A stretch of DNA of 64,000 nt from Petrotoga sp. 9PWA.NaAc.5.4 (lineage in GTDB: Bacteria; Thermotogota; Thermotogae; Petrotogales; Petrotogaceae). Location: NCBI RefSeq assembly GCF_002895485.1, contig NZ_AZRK01000015.1, forward strand, positions 41,214-105,213. Reading direction: 5' to 3'. A program made the position numbers and the translations under genes. The notes beneath the pieces were generated by a model, which was not told the origin of the DNA, made no database searches, and worked only from the letters and a program-made list of their open reading frames with translations. This document shows, piece by piece, positions 56,151 to 64,000 of this stretch. Each line of letters opens with the position of its first letter. Within the stretch, counting starts at the first letter, position 1.

Positions 56151-56567
56151 ATGAAAGAATTTTTAGTAAAAAATCTTCATGGAAGTCATTTTTATATGAA
56201 AACACCTTCTGGACATGATATCCATATTGATGCAGACCCAGAAGTATATGGTTATGATTCTGGTGCAAGGCCTATGGAATTTTTGATAGCTGGTTTAGCA
56301 GGATGTACAGGAATTGATGTTGTAAGTATTCTTAAGAAAATGAAAGTTGAGTACGACGAGTTCAACTTGAGACTTTTGACAGAAAGAAGCGAAGAACACC
56401 CAAAGAAATATACAAAGATTCATGTGATCTACGAATTTAAAGGGAAAGATTTACCCTTAGATAAATTACAACGTGCAGCACAACTATCTCAAGAAAAATA
56501 TTGTAGTGCTATAGCTACCTTTAGAGGTTCTGTAGATATTACTCATGAAGTAAAAATTGTAGAATAA
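56151..56567 (+). CDS. OsmC-family protein
   Basis: A 138-residue OsmC/Ohr fold protein with the two redox cysteines in IAGLAGCTGIDVVSILKK and LSQEKYCSAIATFRGS. The layout is nearest the YhfA/OsmC-like branch, whose members remove organic peroxides or act on small thiol-linked substrates; the exact substrate is not clear. AGGAGG precedes the ATG. It is preceded by four repeat units and followed by one more before mrp. Confidence 0.88.
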   Translation: MKEFLVKNLHGSHFYMKTPSGHDIHIDADPEVYGYDSGARPMEFLIAGLAGCTGIDVVSILKKMKVEYDEFNLRLLTERSEEHPKKYTKIHVIYEFKGKDLPLDKLQRAAQLSQEKYCSAIATFRGSVDITHEVKIVE

Positions 56568-56579
56568 AAGTTATAGATA

Positions 56580-56790
56580 AGTACTTTAAAAATGCGCATT
56601 TTATAAAAACAGGGTTTTGAATTTAAAATGGGTCCAGGGCGGAGCCCTTTTTTCTTTCCTTTGATACTTGCAACAAAGAAATTAAAAAAATAGAGAATAG
56701 TTCAAAATTAGAATTACGGAGGTATTTTTATAAAAATTTTAAACTTAAAATATTAATAAAACTTAGATTTTAGAACTTCTAAAAACATTT
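56580..56790 (+). repeat. intergenic repeat, one unit, between osmC-like gene and mrp
   Basis: The core at 56630-56647 is followed by TTTTTTCTTTCC, which makes this copy look like a working intrinsic terminator. The second hairpin is of the CTTTG...CAAAG type. The leader module is at 56718-56790, 28 bp before the mrp start. Confidence 0.88.
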
Positions 56791-56818
56791 AAAATTATAG
56801 GAATAAAGGAGAAAGAAT

Positions 56819-57625
56819 ATGGCAAATATACAAGAAATGAAAGAAAAAGTAAATCGCAAATTAGAAAATATAAACAACGTGATTTTAGTGATGAGTGGGA
56901 AAGGTGGTGTTGGAAAAACCACTGTTGCTGTTAATTTGGCAGTCGCACTTGCATTGGAAGGCAAAAAAGTCGGCCTTATGGATGTTGATTTACATGGGCC
57001 AGACGTTGTAAGAATGCTTGGAGGAAGAGATGTTCAACTTTCCCAAGTTGGAGATGAGATATTACCTCCAGAAGTCAATGGGATCAAAGTTATTTCTATA
57101 TCTCAGTTTTTGGAAGGAGACAATCAAGCTGTTATCTGGAGAGGTCCTTTGAAAACAGGCGCAATTTTACAGTTCATAGGAGATGTTGCGTGGGAAGATT
57201 TAGATTATTTAATAATAGATGCTCCTCCTGGCACTGGAGATGAACCTTTAACTGTTTTTCAAAACATTAATAAAATAAAAGGTGCCTTGATAGTTACATC
57301 TCCTTCTCAAGTTTCTCAAGATGATGTTGAAAGGGCGATTAACTTCGTTGAGAAGATGAATAAAAAAGTTATTGGTATAGTGGAAAATATGTCTTATTTT
57401 ATTTGTCCTAACTGTAAAACAAAGCACTATATTTTTGGTGAGGGTGGAGGAAGAAAATTAGCTCAAAAGTATAACTTAGAATTAATCGCAGAAATACCTT
57501 TAAATACGATGATCAGAGAAAATATGGACGACGGAAAACCTGTAGCATATTTTGGAACACCTGAGATAACTGATTCATTTGTTTCTTTAGCAAGAAGAAT
57601 TATTGATAAAATTGAAGTGGAATAA
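56819..57625 (+). CDS. mrp: Mrp/ApbC-type P-loop ATPase (iron-sulfur cluster carrier)
   Basis: A 268-residue Mrp/NBP35 family protein with the deviant Walker A VMSGKGGVGKTTVAVNLA, the DVDLHGPDVVRMLG switch, DAPPGTGDEP and a C-terminal metal-binding CPNCKTKH (CxxC). It lacks the N-terminal MIP18-like domain of longer homologues. Such proteins carry and transfer Fe-S clusters; no assembly genes are adjacent. It starts after an AAAGGAG site. Confidence 0.92.
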   Translation: MANIQEMKEKVNRKLENINNVILVMSGKGGVGKTTVAVNLAVALALEGKKVGLMDVDLHGPDVVRMLGGRDVQLSQVGDEILPPEVNGIKVISISQFLEGDNQAVIWRGPLKTGAILQFIGDVAWEDLDYLIIDAPPGTGDEPLTVFQNINKIKGALIVTSPSQVSQDDVERAINFVEKMNKKVIGIVENMSYFICPNCKTKHYIFGEGGGRKLAQKYNLELIAEIPLNTMIRENMDDGKPVAYFGTPEITDSFVSLARRIIDKIEVE

Positions 57626-57661
57626 TAACGTAATCTCAATTCGGTAAGGAGGAATTTTCTC

Positions 57662-59653
57662 ATGAAAAAAATATTTTTTGTTTTTTTAATCATGATTCCT
57701 TTCATACTGTCTTTTAGTGTAAACTCTTCATTTTTGTATTCAAAAGATGCTACTTCGGTGTATTTAATAGGTAGTTTCAACAACTTTGAACCCATTGAAA
57801 TGCAAAAAAGTTTTACAGGGCTTTGGAGATACAATGTTGATTTAGAGCCAGGAGAGTATCTGTATAAGTTCATAGTCGATGGTGAAAAGATCATAGATTA
57901 CTCAAATACCAATATCGCTGTATACAATGGTGAAATCTTTAACGTTAGAGTTGTGAAAGATCCTTTTGCTTTTCCACAACTTGGAGATGGCAAAGTTAAA
58001 GAGGTTAATTTTAAAAACGAACGCAAATATATAAACCCAGTAAAACCCGGTGAAATATATCTTTCTATAGAATTTGAAAAAAATGATGTTCAAGATGTTA
58101 ACCTACAAGCTAATGCCACCTCAATTGAAAAGGATGTAATAGAAATAGATAATAAAATTCTATACAGATTCCATGTATTTACCGAAGCAAACGTCTTAAA
58201 ATATAGATTTGCGATAGAAGATGGAAAAGAAATAATATACGGTTATAACGAAACAGAAAATTTCTTTGAATTTGACTTTTCTCATCCTATAGTTCCTTAT
58301 TTTGATATACCCGAATGGGCAAAAGGCAGAATATATTATCAAATATTTCCAGATAGGTTTAGAAACGGTGATCCATACAACGATCCCAAAAACACATACA
58401 GTTGGTATGGTCCTCACAATAGAAATTCTTTGTCTTTTGGATTTTATGGTGGAGACCTGCAAGGTATTATTGATTCCATTGATTATTTGAATTACTTAGG
58501 AGTTGAAGCAATATATCTCAATCCTATTTTTGAAGCTCCAAGTACTCATAAATACGACACAAAAGACTATTTAAAAATAGATCCTTCATTTGGTGATGAA
58601 GAAGTATTTAAAGATATGTTGGATATTCTTCATGAATATGATATAAAAGTTATTTTAGATGGAGTGTTTAACCATACAGGGACAGAATTTTTTGCTATGG
58701 CAGAAAACTTTGAGAAACAAGAAAAATCCAGATATTTGGATTGGTATTATATCAACACATTTCCTATTCAAAAGTCCGTTGAAAGTTATAAAGGTTGGCA
58801 TGGTTATGCAGATTTACCTATTTTAAACAACAATAATCCTAAAGTGAGAGCTTATATAAATCAAGTAATAGGAAAATGGATGAGCTTTGGTATAGATGGT
58901 TGGAGACTCGATGCTGTTGACCAATTACCAGTGGATTATTGGTCAGCTTTATATGAAAACTTCAAAAACATTGACCAAGAAACATTCATCGTTGGAGAAT
59001 TTTGGAGAGACGCAACTTCGTATTTTGAAGATCCAAGTTTCGATTCAGTTATGAACTATATCTTTAGAGATGCCGTTGTATCATATGTAAAAGGCGGTAG
59101 TGCCACTAATTTTGTCAACACAACTAATGCCTATATAAACAAATATCCTCCACAAGTACTCCATGGACTATGGAATATTTTGGGTTCACACGATACCGAA
59201 AGAATTTTAACTACATTGGGTGAGGATACCGATAGAATGAAGTTAGCAGCTGTTCTTCAAATGACCTTTATCGGTTCTCCCATTATATATTATGGTGACG
59301 AGATAGGTATGACAGGATTAACGGATCCCTTCTGTCGAATTCCATTTTATTGGGATGAAAGTAAATGGAATATGGAAATTTTCGAGTTGTATGTTGATTT
59401 AATCCAACTAAGAAAAGAAAGCAATGCTCTAAGAATAGGGGATTATAAGGTATTGTATGCTGACGGTTCTGTTTTAATTTATCAAAGAAGTTATCAAGAA
59501 GAAAAAATTATCGTTGCCATAAATTCAAAAAATTCTTATGTAAATATTGATTATAACTTAGATGGTAATTATTATGATCTTTTCTCCCAAAATACAATAA
59601 ACACAATTACTGATTTACCAGCCAAAGGATTTTGTATATTGAAAGCACTCTAA
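57662..59653 (+). CDS. secreted GH13 alpha-glucan hydrolase (neopullulanase/cyclomaltodextrinase-like)
   Basis: A 663-residue exported enzyme. After a signal peptide (MKKIFFVFLIMIPFILSFSV) comes a CBM48/AMPK-like starch-binding module (YLIGSFNNFEPIEMQKSFTGLW ... GEYLYKFIVDG, about 28-95). A further beta domain and the GH13 barrel follow. Catalytic residues are Asp417 (WRLDAVDQL), Glu446 (IVGEFW) and Asp511 (GSHDTERIL), with DGVFNHTG as conserved region I. The opening YYQIFPDRFRNGDP is typical of neopullulanase-type enzymes. It should cut starch, pullulan or cyclodextrins outside the cell; the exact specificity is not decided. GGAGG lies upstream of the ATG. Confidence 0.9.
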   Translation: MKKIFFVFLIMIPFILSFSVNSSFLYSKDATSVYLIGSFNNFEPIEMQKSFTGLWRYNVDLEPGEYLYKFIVDGEKIIDYSNTNIAVYNGEIFNVRVVKDPFAFPQLGDGKVKEVNFKNERKYINPVKPGEIYLSIEFEKNDVQDVNLQANATSIEKDVIEIDNKILYRFHVFTEANVLKYRFAIEDGKEIIYGYNETENFFEFDFSHPIVPYFDIPEWAKGRIYYQIFPDRFRNGDPYNDPKNTYSWYGPHNRNSLSFGFYGGDLQGIIDSIDYLNYLGVEAIYLNPIFEAPSTHKYDTKDYLKIDPSFGDEEVFKDMLDILHEYDIKVILDGVFNHTGTEFFAMAENFEKQEKSRYLDWYYINTFPIQKSVESYKGWHGYADLPILNNNNPKVRAYINQVIGKWMSFGIDGWRLDAVDQLPVDYWSALYENFKNIDQETFIVGEFWRDATSYFEDPSFDSVMNYIFRDAVVSYVKGGSATNFVNTTNAYINKYPPQVLHGLWNILGSHDTERILTTLGEDTDRMKLAAVLQMTFIGSPIIYYGDEIGMTGLTDPFCRIPFYWDESKWNMEIFELYVDLIQLRKESNALRIGDYKVLYADGSVLIYQRSYQEEKIIVAINSKNSYVNIDYNLDGNYYDLFSQNTINTITDLPAKGFCILKAL

Positions 59654-59684
59654 AGAACATTTGCACCAAGTTTGGAGGCAAAGT

Positions 59685-61988
59685 ATGTATTTTTTTTACG
59701 ACATTGTTCCTATAGGGCAAAGAATTTATAAACCATATACGTATAAATATTATAAAAGTCTTGAAATAGGACAAAGAGTAGTCATAGACCTTAGAGGAAA
59801 ATTTGTACCTGGAATGGTATATAGACAAGCAGAATCAACTTTTCAAGATAATATTAAAATAAAAGATATTGAATTTCCTTTAGATGAAAGAAGTTTTTTA
59901 AATGAATATCATATAAAACTTTTAGAAAAAGTTTGCTCGTATTTTATAGCACCTATTGGAGAGATAGCAAAACTTTTGTTTCCTCCTTCATCTTCAGATG
60001 TTTATAAACTTAGGATAATTCCAAAAAATCCTTTGGCTCCTTATCAAAAGCCTGTTTTCTACAAAGAATTTTTAAAACGTTACCTCAATTCTGCTACAGC
60101 AAACAAAGAATTGAGAAACCTTTTAGATTCCAACTTGGTAACCTTAGAAGTGTATAGAAAAAATACACGAGAGTTAAAAGATAATTTTGTTGTTTTGAAT
60201 ATGGATTTAAAAGATATTTGGAAGTACAATTTATCTAAAACGGCAAGAGAAGTGGTGAACTTTCTTTCAATAAATGGAAGCGTCCTTGAAAGTGAGTTGT
60301 ACAATAAAGGGGTTTTAAAAAAAGGTTCTACAGTTTTGACTACTTTAGTTAAAAAAGGTATAATAAATATAACAGAAAAGATAGAGCCAAAAGAAAATAG
60401 TATCGAAGTTTCGCTTTCCGATGAACAGTTAAACTCTGCAAATTTTATTAAAAATAATAAGGATAAACCCCATTTGTTGTACGGCATCACTGGAAGCGGG
60501 AAGACAGAGGTCTTTTTTGAAGTTTCCCGTGAGATTTTGGAAAATGGCGGAAAAGTTCTCTTATTAGTTCCTGAAATTTCTTTGACTTCGGAATTAATGA
60601 ATAGGTTAAAAAAAAGATTTTCTAATTATAAAGCGTTGTTTTACCACTCAAGTTTAACAAGCTCTGAAAGAGTAAATACCTGGTATTCAGCTGTTAACGG
60701 GGATGTTGATATCATAATAGGTACAAGAAGCGCAATATGGTTACCTATAAAAGATTTAAAAATGATAATAATCGATGAAGAGCATGATCAATCTTATTAT
60801 CAAATTGAAAATGTAACTTATGATGCCGTAGAAACCGCTATTTTCAGAAAAGAAATTGAAAATCTCCAATTAATACTTTCATCGGCTACACCAAGAGTTC
60901 TAGATCTATATAAAGTAAAAAATAATTCAATGTATTTAGAGACGATAAAATCTCGGTATTTTAGTGAAATGCCTGAAGTGGAAATTGTGGATATGAAGAA
61001 AGAAGAAAAGTATAACTGGATATTCAGCAAAAAAGTCATTGAAAGTATAAAAGAAGTGTTAAAAAAAGATAGAAAAGCCATAATATTTACTCCGACAAGA
61101 GGGTATGCTAATTATATAATTTGCAGTGATTGTGGATATATATTTAAATGTAAAAATTGTGATGTTTCATTGACCTTTCATAAAAAAGATAGAAAATTGA
61201 CATGTCACTATTGCGGTAAAGAAAGTTCAATACCAAATTTTTGTCCAAAATGCGGTGGATTTAAACTGCAAAGTAGAGGCTATGGCACAGAGCGAGTGAT
61301 AGCGGAACTTGGAAAATTGTTCCCTTCCGATCCACTTGTTAGAGTAGATAGAACGGTTATAAAAACGTTTAACGATTTAAACAAAACTTTCAATTTTATG
61401 AAAGAGCCCGGAAAGAAGATAATTGTTGGGACGAGGATGATAACAAAAGGTTTGGATATTCAGGATTTGGATTTAGTTATAATTCTTGATGCAGATAGGT
61501 ATTCTAATTTGCCAGATTATAATTCAGAAGAAAGTACTGCTTCTTTGATAATGCAAGTTGCGGGAAGATCTGGTAGAAAAGAAAAAGGTAAAGTATTGAT
61601 TCAAACCTTTGAACCTGACAATGAAGTCTACAAAGCGGTTCAGTCACATGATTACAATTTAATAGCGGAAAAAGAACTTGAACAAAGAAAATTTTTTAAA
61701 TATCCCCCTTTTATTGATTTATACTTAATTATAGTTAGTGATTCAAAAATAGAGAAGGTTCAGAGCATTTCTGAAGAAATAGTAAAAGAGATTGAAACCC
61801 AAGTAGATAATAAAAACCTTGAAATATTAGGTCCTGTGACACCCGTAATTTCAAAGTTAAGAGGTAATTATAGATATCAAATTATAATAAAAAGTTATCA
61901 AGAACATTTAGATTTTTTGCCTAAAGTTGTAGAAAAATACGACAAATTTATAAAATTATATGTCAATCCTCCAACAACAATTATATAA
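59685..61988 (+). CDS. priA: primosomal protein N' (replication restart helicase)
   Basis: A 767-residue PriA. The N-terminal DNA-binding part begins MYFFYDIVPIGQRIYKPYTY. Helicase motif I is GITGSGKTEVFFE and motif II IIDEEHDQSYYQ. The two zinc sites between the helicase lobes have eight cysteines in four CxxC pairs (CSDC...CKNC...CHYC...CPKC). The late GRSGRKEKGKVLIQT is motif VI. It reloads replication at collapsed forks. The ATG at 59685 has TTGGAGGC just upstream; a TTG eight codons earlier opens the frame but lacks a ribosome site. Confidence 0.96.
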   Translation: MYFFYDIVPIGQRIYKPYTYKYYKSLEIGQRVVIDLRGKFVPGMVYRQAESTFQDNIKIKDIEFPLDERSFLNEYHIKLLEKVCSYFIAPIGEIAKLLFPPSSSDVYKLRIIPKNPLAPYQKPVFYKEFLKRYLNSATANKELRNLLDSNLVTLEVYRKNTRELKDNFVVLNMDLKDIWKYNLSKTAREVVNFLSINGSVLESELYNKGVLKKGSTVLTTLVKKGIINITEKIEPKENSIEVSLSDEQLNSANFIKNNKDKPHLLYGITGSGKTEVFFEVSREILENGGKVLLLVPEISLTSELMNRLKKRFSNYKALFYHSSLTSSERVNTWYSAVNGDVDIIIGTRSAIWLPIKDLKMIIIDEEHDQSYYQIENVTYDAVETAIFRKEIENLQLILSSATPRVLDLYKVKNNSMYLETIKSRYFSEMPEVEIVDMKKEEKYNWIFSKKVIESIKEVLKKDRKAIIFTPTRGYANYIICSDCGYIFKCKNCDVSLTFHKKDRKLTCHYCGKESSIPNFCPKCGGFKLQSRGYGTERVIAELGKLFPSDPLVRVDRTVIKTFNDLNKTFNFMKEPGKKIIVGTRMITKGLDIQDLDLVIILDADRYSNLPDYNSEESTASLIMQVAGRSGRKEKGKVLIQTFEPDNEVYKAVQSHDYNLIAEKELEQRKFFKYPPFIDLYLIIVSDSKIEKVQSISEEIVKEIETQVDNKNLEILGPVTPVISKLRGNYRYQIIIKSYQEHLDFLPKVVEKYDKFIKLYVNPPTTII

Positions 61989-62132
61989 ATTTGCTATTTT
62001 ACTTATTTTAAAAGTGATAATTTTATAAAAATACTTTGTAAATTTACCATGTGTTAAATGTGACACTGTTTAAAAATATTCAAGCTTAGAATCCCTAAGA
62101 AAGTAAAATTTACACTCATGGAGGTGGTAACG

Positions 62133-62732
62133 ATGGAATACAAAGTTTTTACAAAATCCGTAGATTTAACAGATGCTTTAAAAAACTATCTTGAAAAAAG
62201 GATGACGAAACCTGATCATCTTCTTAAAAGGCACCGTGATTTGGTTTCAGCTGCAGACGTGAGGATCACAAAAGAAAGAGGAATTTATAAAGTTGAAATA
62301 ACAACACACGTCAAAGGTTTAAATAAGATTATAAAAGTTGAAGAAAGAAACAATGATTTATACCAAGCTATTGATGAAGCTACCGATTCTTTAGAAAGAA
62401 GAATTAGAAAGATAAAAAATCGAGTTCAAGAATCTTATAAGAGTGAAAATATTTCTGTTACAAAGGTTCCTGTTGAGAATATGGAAAAGAAAATTCTTGA
62501 AAATTCAATTTATGAAGAAGTTACAGATGTTGAAGAAGAAAAGTTATCGGCTCCAAAAATCGTTAGAACTAAAAATTATGATTTGACAATAATGAATGTT
62601 GAGGAAGCTATGCTTCAAATGCAGTTGTTGGGACATTCTTTCTTTGTTTTTAGAAATTCTGAAAACAATGCAGTATGTGTTCTATACGAGAGAAAAGACG
62701 GAGATTTAGGGTTGATAGAATTTAACGAATAA
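62133..62732 (+). CDS. hpf: long-form ribosome hibernation promoting factor
   Basis: A 199-residue long HPF. The N-terminal RaiA/YfiA-type domain (MEYKVFTKSVDLTDALKNYLE ... IDEATDSLERRIRKIKNR) binds the decoding site. A linker and a C-terminal dimerisation domain (KNYDLTIMNVEEAMLQMQLLGHSFFVFRN) then pair two 70S ribosomes into 100S. The ATG at 62133 has GGAGGTGG upstream; an ATG at 62118 overlaps that site. It follows priA after 144 bp of AT-rich sequence. Confidence 0.95.
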   Translation: MEYKVFTKSVDLTDALKNYLEKRMTKPDHLLKRHRDLVSAADVRITKERGIYKVEITTHVKGLNKIIKVEERNNDLYQAIDEATDSLERRIRKIKNRVQESYKSENISVTKVPVENMEKKILENSIYEEVTDVEEEKLSAPKIVRTKNYDLTIMNVEEAMLQMQLLGHSFFVFRNSENNAVCVLYERKDGDLGLIEFNE

Positions 62733-62773
62733 GAAACGCTGAATTGGTTCAATAGAATTAATAGGACTTACAT

Positions 62774-62805
62774 AAAAAATTGGGGAAATATTTCCCCAAT
62801 TTTTT
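62774..62805. terminator. shared terminator of hpf and the isomerase gene
   Basis: A 13-15 bp stem (AAAAAATTGGGGA with TCCCCAATTTTTT; 62774-62788 with 62791-62805) is flanked by A and T tracts. It lies between two convergent genes. Confidence 0.85.
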
Positions 62806-62827
62806 ATATTATCTTTTGTTATTAAAA

Positions 62828-64000
62828 TTATTCTGCTGTTAAATCTGTAGATTGAGAAGTACTTGTTACGGCGTTAGAAATTTGTTCGTCTATAATTTTT
62901 TGAGTCTCTTCAATTAACTGATCAATATTACTATAGTAATTAGGAGCTAATTCTTTTATGGTTTCCAAATAATAGAGTTTAATTTCATTTAATCCTAATA
63001 ACTCACTCAAATCCAACCCGATTTCTAAAGCTTCTAATTTTGTATCCGTATCGGCTTGCGCAGAATCTACAACAATTTGTACGTTAATCAAAATTTCATT
63101 AATAGGCTGTTGAAAATACGCAAATAAAATCTGAGGCCCAAAATACATATAATATTGCTTCAATTGATTAAGTTGTAACTTTGAGTAACTTACTATTACT
63201 TTAGGATCTTGAGGATTTATCTGATAATATAATTGTACGACTGTGTTAGACGATGGATACTGTGCAAATAAATCTGCTAAAACTTTTGTGAGTTTATTAG
63301 TATACTCATTAACTTTATCTTGTAAATCTGTTCTCAACGTACTAGCTTCTTCCGTACTATTAACTCCTAACTTTTGAGCGCTTGTTAAATTGTTAAGATA
63401 TTCTCTAAAATTTTCATATTTTGTTAATTCTTCTTCTATGTTGTTTATACTCGTTTCTTCTTGTAAAATAGTCGTCAATTCATCTATTTTTTGGTTAACT
63501 TCTTCTAAAGTTAAAGAAGATAAATTAGCATCTAAATTTTGTTCAGAAATGATATAACTACTCAATACCCTCAATTGTTCATCGTAAGTCCCTAATAATT
63601 GAGTAACAACCAACGTATAAATAGCAAGATAATCCGACTCAGCTTCAAGAGAAATTCCATCACCGTCAAACACAATATTTTCAAGTTCTTTTGCTAATTC
63701 TTCCAGTTTTTCTCTATCTTCTCCTACAATTGACAATTCATGAATATACATGAGTTTTAGGTCATAATAATTTCTTCCAAAATCTTCTTGTTGCTTGTAC
63801 TCAACTAACCAAGAACTAAACTTTTGTTCTTCCAAAATACTTTCTATTTCAGCATAAACATCATCGTATAAAAACACATCTTCGGGATTTGAAAAAACCT
63901 TTTTGTCTAATACTCTTATTAGATGATAACCTTCAAAAGTTTCAACTGGTCCCACTATTTCTCCCACATTTGCATTAAATACGGCTTCTTCAAAAGTACT
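62828..64000 (-). CDS. parvulin-type peptidyl-prolyl isomerase, C-terminal part
   Basis: The frame runs off the right edge, so the N-terminus (with any signal peptide) is missing. The visible beginning, STFEEAVFNANVGEIVGPVETFEGYHLIRVLDKK, is the end of a PpiC/parvulin domain as in SurA or PrsA. About 340 mostly helical residues rich in Asn, Gln and Leu follow (YYDLKLMYIHELSIVGEDREKLEELAKELENI; later YYLETIKELAPNYYSNIDQLI), unlike the short tail of PrsA. It probably assists folding of exported or outer-envelope proteins. The GTG at 63967 lies inside the domain and is not the start. Confidence 0.8.
   Translation of the reverse strand, partial: STFEEAVFNANVGEIVGPVETFEGYHLIRVLDKKVFSNPEDVFLYDDVYAEIESILEEQKFSSWLVEYKQQEDFGRNYYDLKLMYIHELSIVGEDREKLEELAKELENIVFDGDGISLEAESDYLAIYTLVVTQLLGTYDEQLRVLSSYIISEQNLDANLSSLTLEEVNQKIDELTTILQEETSINNIEEELTKYENFREYLNNLTSAQKLGVNSTEEASTLRTDLQDKVNEYTNKLTKVLADLFAQYPSSNTVVQLYYQINPQDPKVIVSYSKLQLNQLKQYYMYFGPQILFAYFQQPINEILINVQIVVDSAQADTDTKLEALEIGLDLSELLGLNEIKLYYLETIKELAPNYYSNIDQLIEETQKIIDEQISNAVTSTSQSTDLTAE

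Noticed and set aside
62040-62075. GTGTTAAATGTGACAC as an FNR/CRP-type operator upstream of hpf
   Set aside because: The match to a TGTGA-N6-TCACA site is poor and the arms pair for only about four bases; no regulator is known here.
1-64000. tRNA or rRNA genes
   Set aside because: I looked in the intergenic stretches for T-loop and acceptor patterns and for conserved rRNA blocks and saw none.

Overview
The window looks like chromosomal DNA of a thermophilic anaerobe of the Thermotogota, most likely a Petrotoga or a close relative. This is inferred from gene content and style and was not checked against a database. It is very AT-rich. Genes carry strong GGAGG ribosome sites and many TTG starts. 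There is an Omp-alpha-type SLH/coiled-coil envelope protein (25517-26554), a large SLBB export protein, an anaerobic oxygen-defence operon and a typical bacterial housekeeping set.

Layout. 1-827 is the end of a beta-propeller gene made of near-identical 40-residue repeats. 1238-5378 (minus) is the glycine cleavage run gcvT-gcvPA-gcvPB without gcvH; gcvT carries an in-frame DUF2007-like leader with a second start inside. 5519-9492 holds a protein phosphatase and the copper set csoR-copA-copZ. 10036-25238 (minus) is a long co-directional run: aspS, cmk, ispH, an S1 protein, der, plsY, two TPR/envelope genes, the SLBB protein, rsmA and a membrane-anchored protein with a FliL-like end. 25517-33345 holds the Omp-alpha-like gene, a PhoU-like protein, ileS and a histidine kinase/response regulator pair. 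34098-36667 is clpC behind a consensus promoter and a CIRCE-like operator. 36698-39774 (minus) places an H-NOX chemoreceptor directly ahead of rubrerythrin, superoxide reductase and a rubredoxin. 40713-46375 has small membrane proteins, HD, 2H and PHP hydrolases, DUF368 and a ROK kinase. 46686-47930 is a HepT/MntA toxin-antitoxin pair between two copies of a broken gene end. 48024-53621 holds an SbcD/SbcC-like pair and tryptophanase. 54209-64000 holds a lipoprotein, an OsmC protein, an Mrp ATPase, a secreted GH13 enzyme, priA, hpf and a parvulin-type isomerase cut by the window edge.

The most unusual feature is not a gene. At least 31 intact copies (plus degenerate ones) of a ~130-157 bp intergenic element, with core GGGTCCAGGGCGGAGCCC, occur singly or in tandem arrays of up to six. 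Every copy points toward the start codon of the next gene. A second hairpin in the element shows paired base changes that keep it folded. Arrays usually end in a conserved ~70 bp leader just before the ribosome site. I know of no described function for this element and treat it as the best candidate for a new system here.

Functionally, the oxygen-sensing receptor and oxygen-defence genes form one theme, and copper handling another. Ribosome and envelope biogenesis genes make up the long minus-strand run. No tRNA, rRNA, CRISPR array or insertion sequence with a transposase was recognised.
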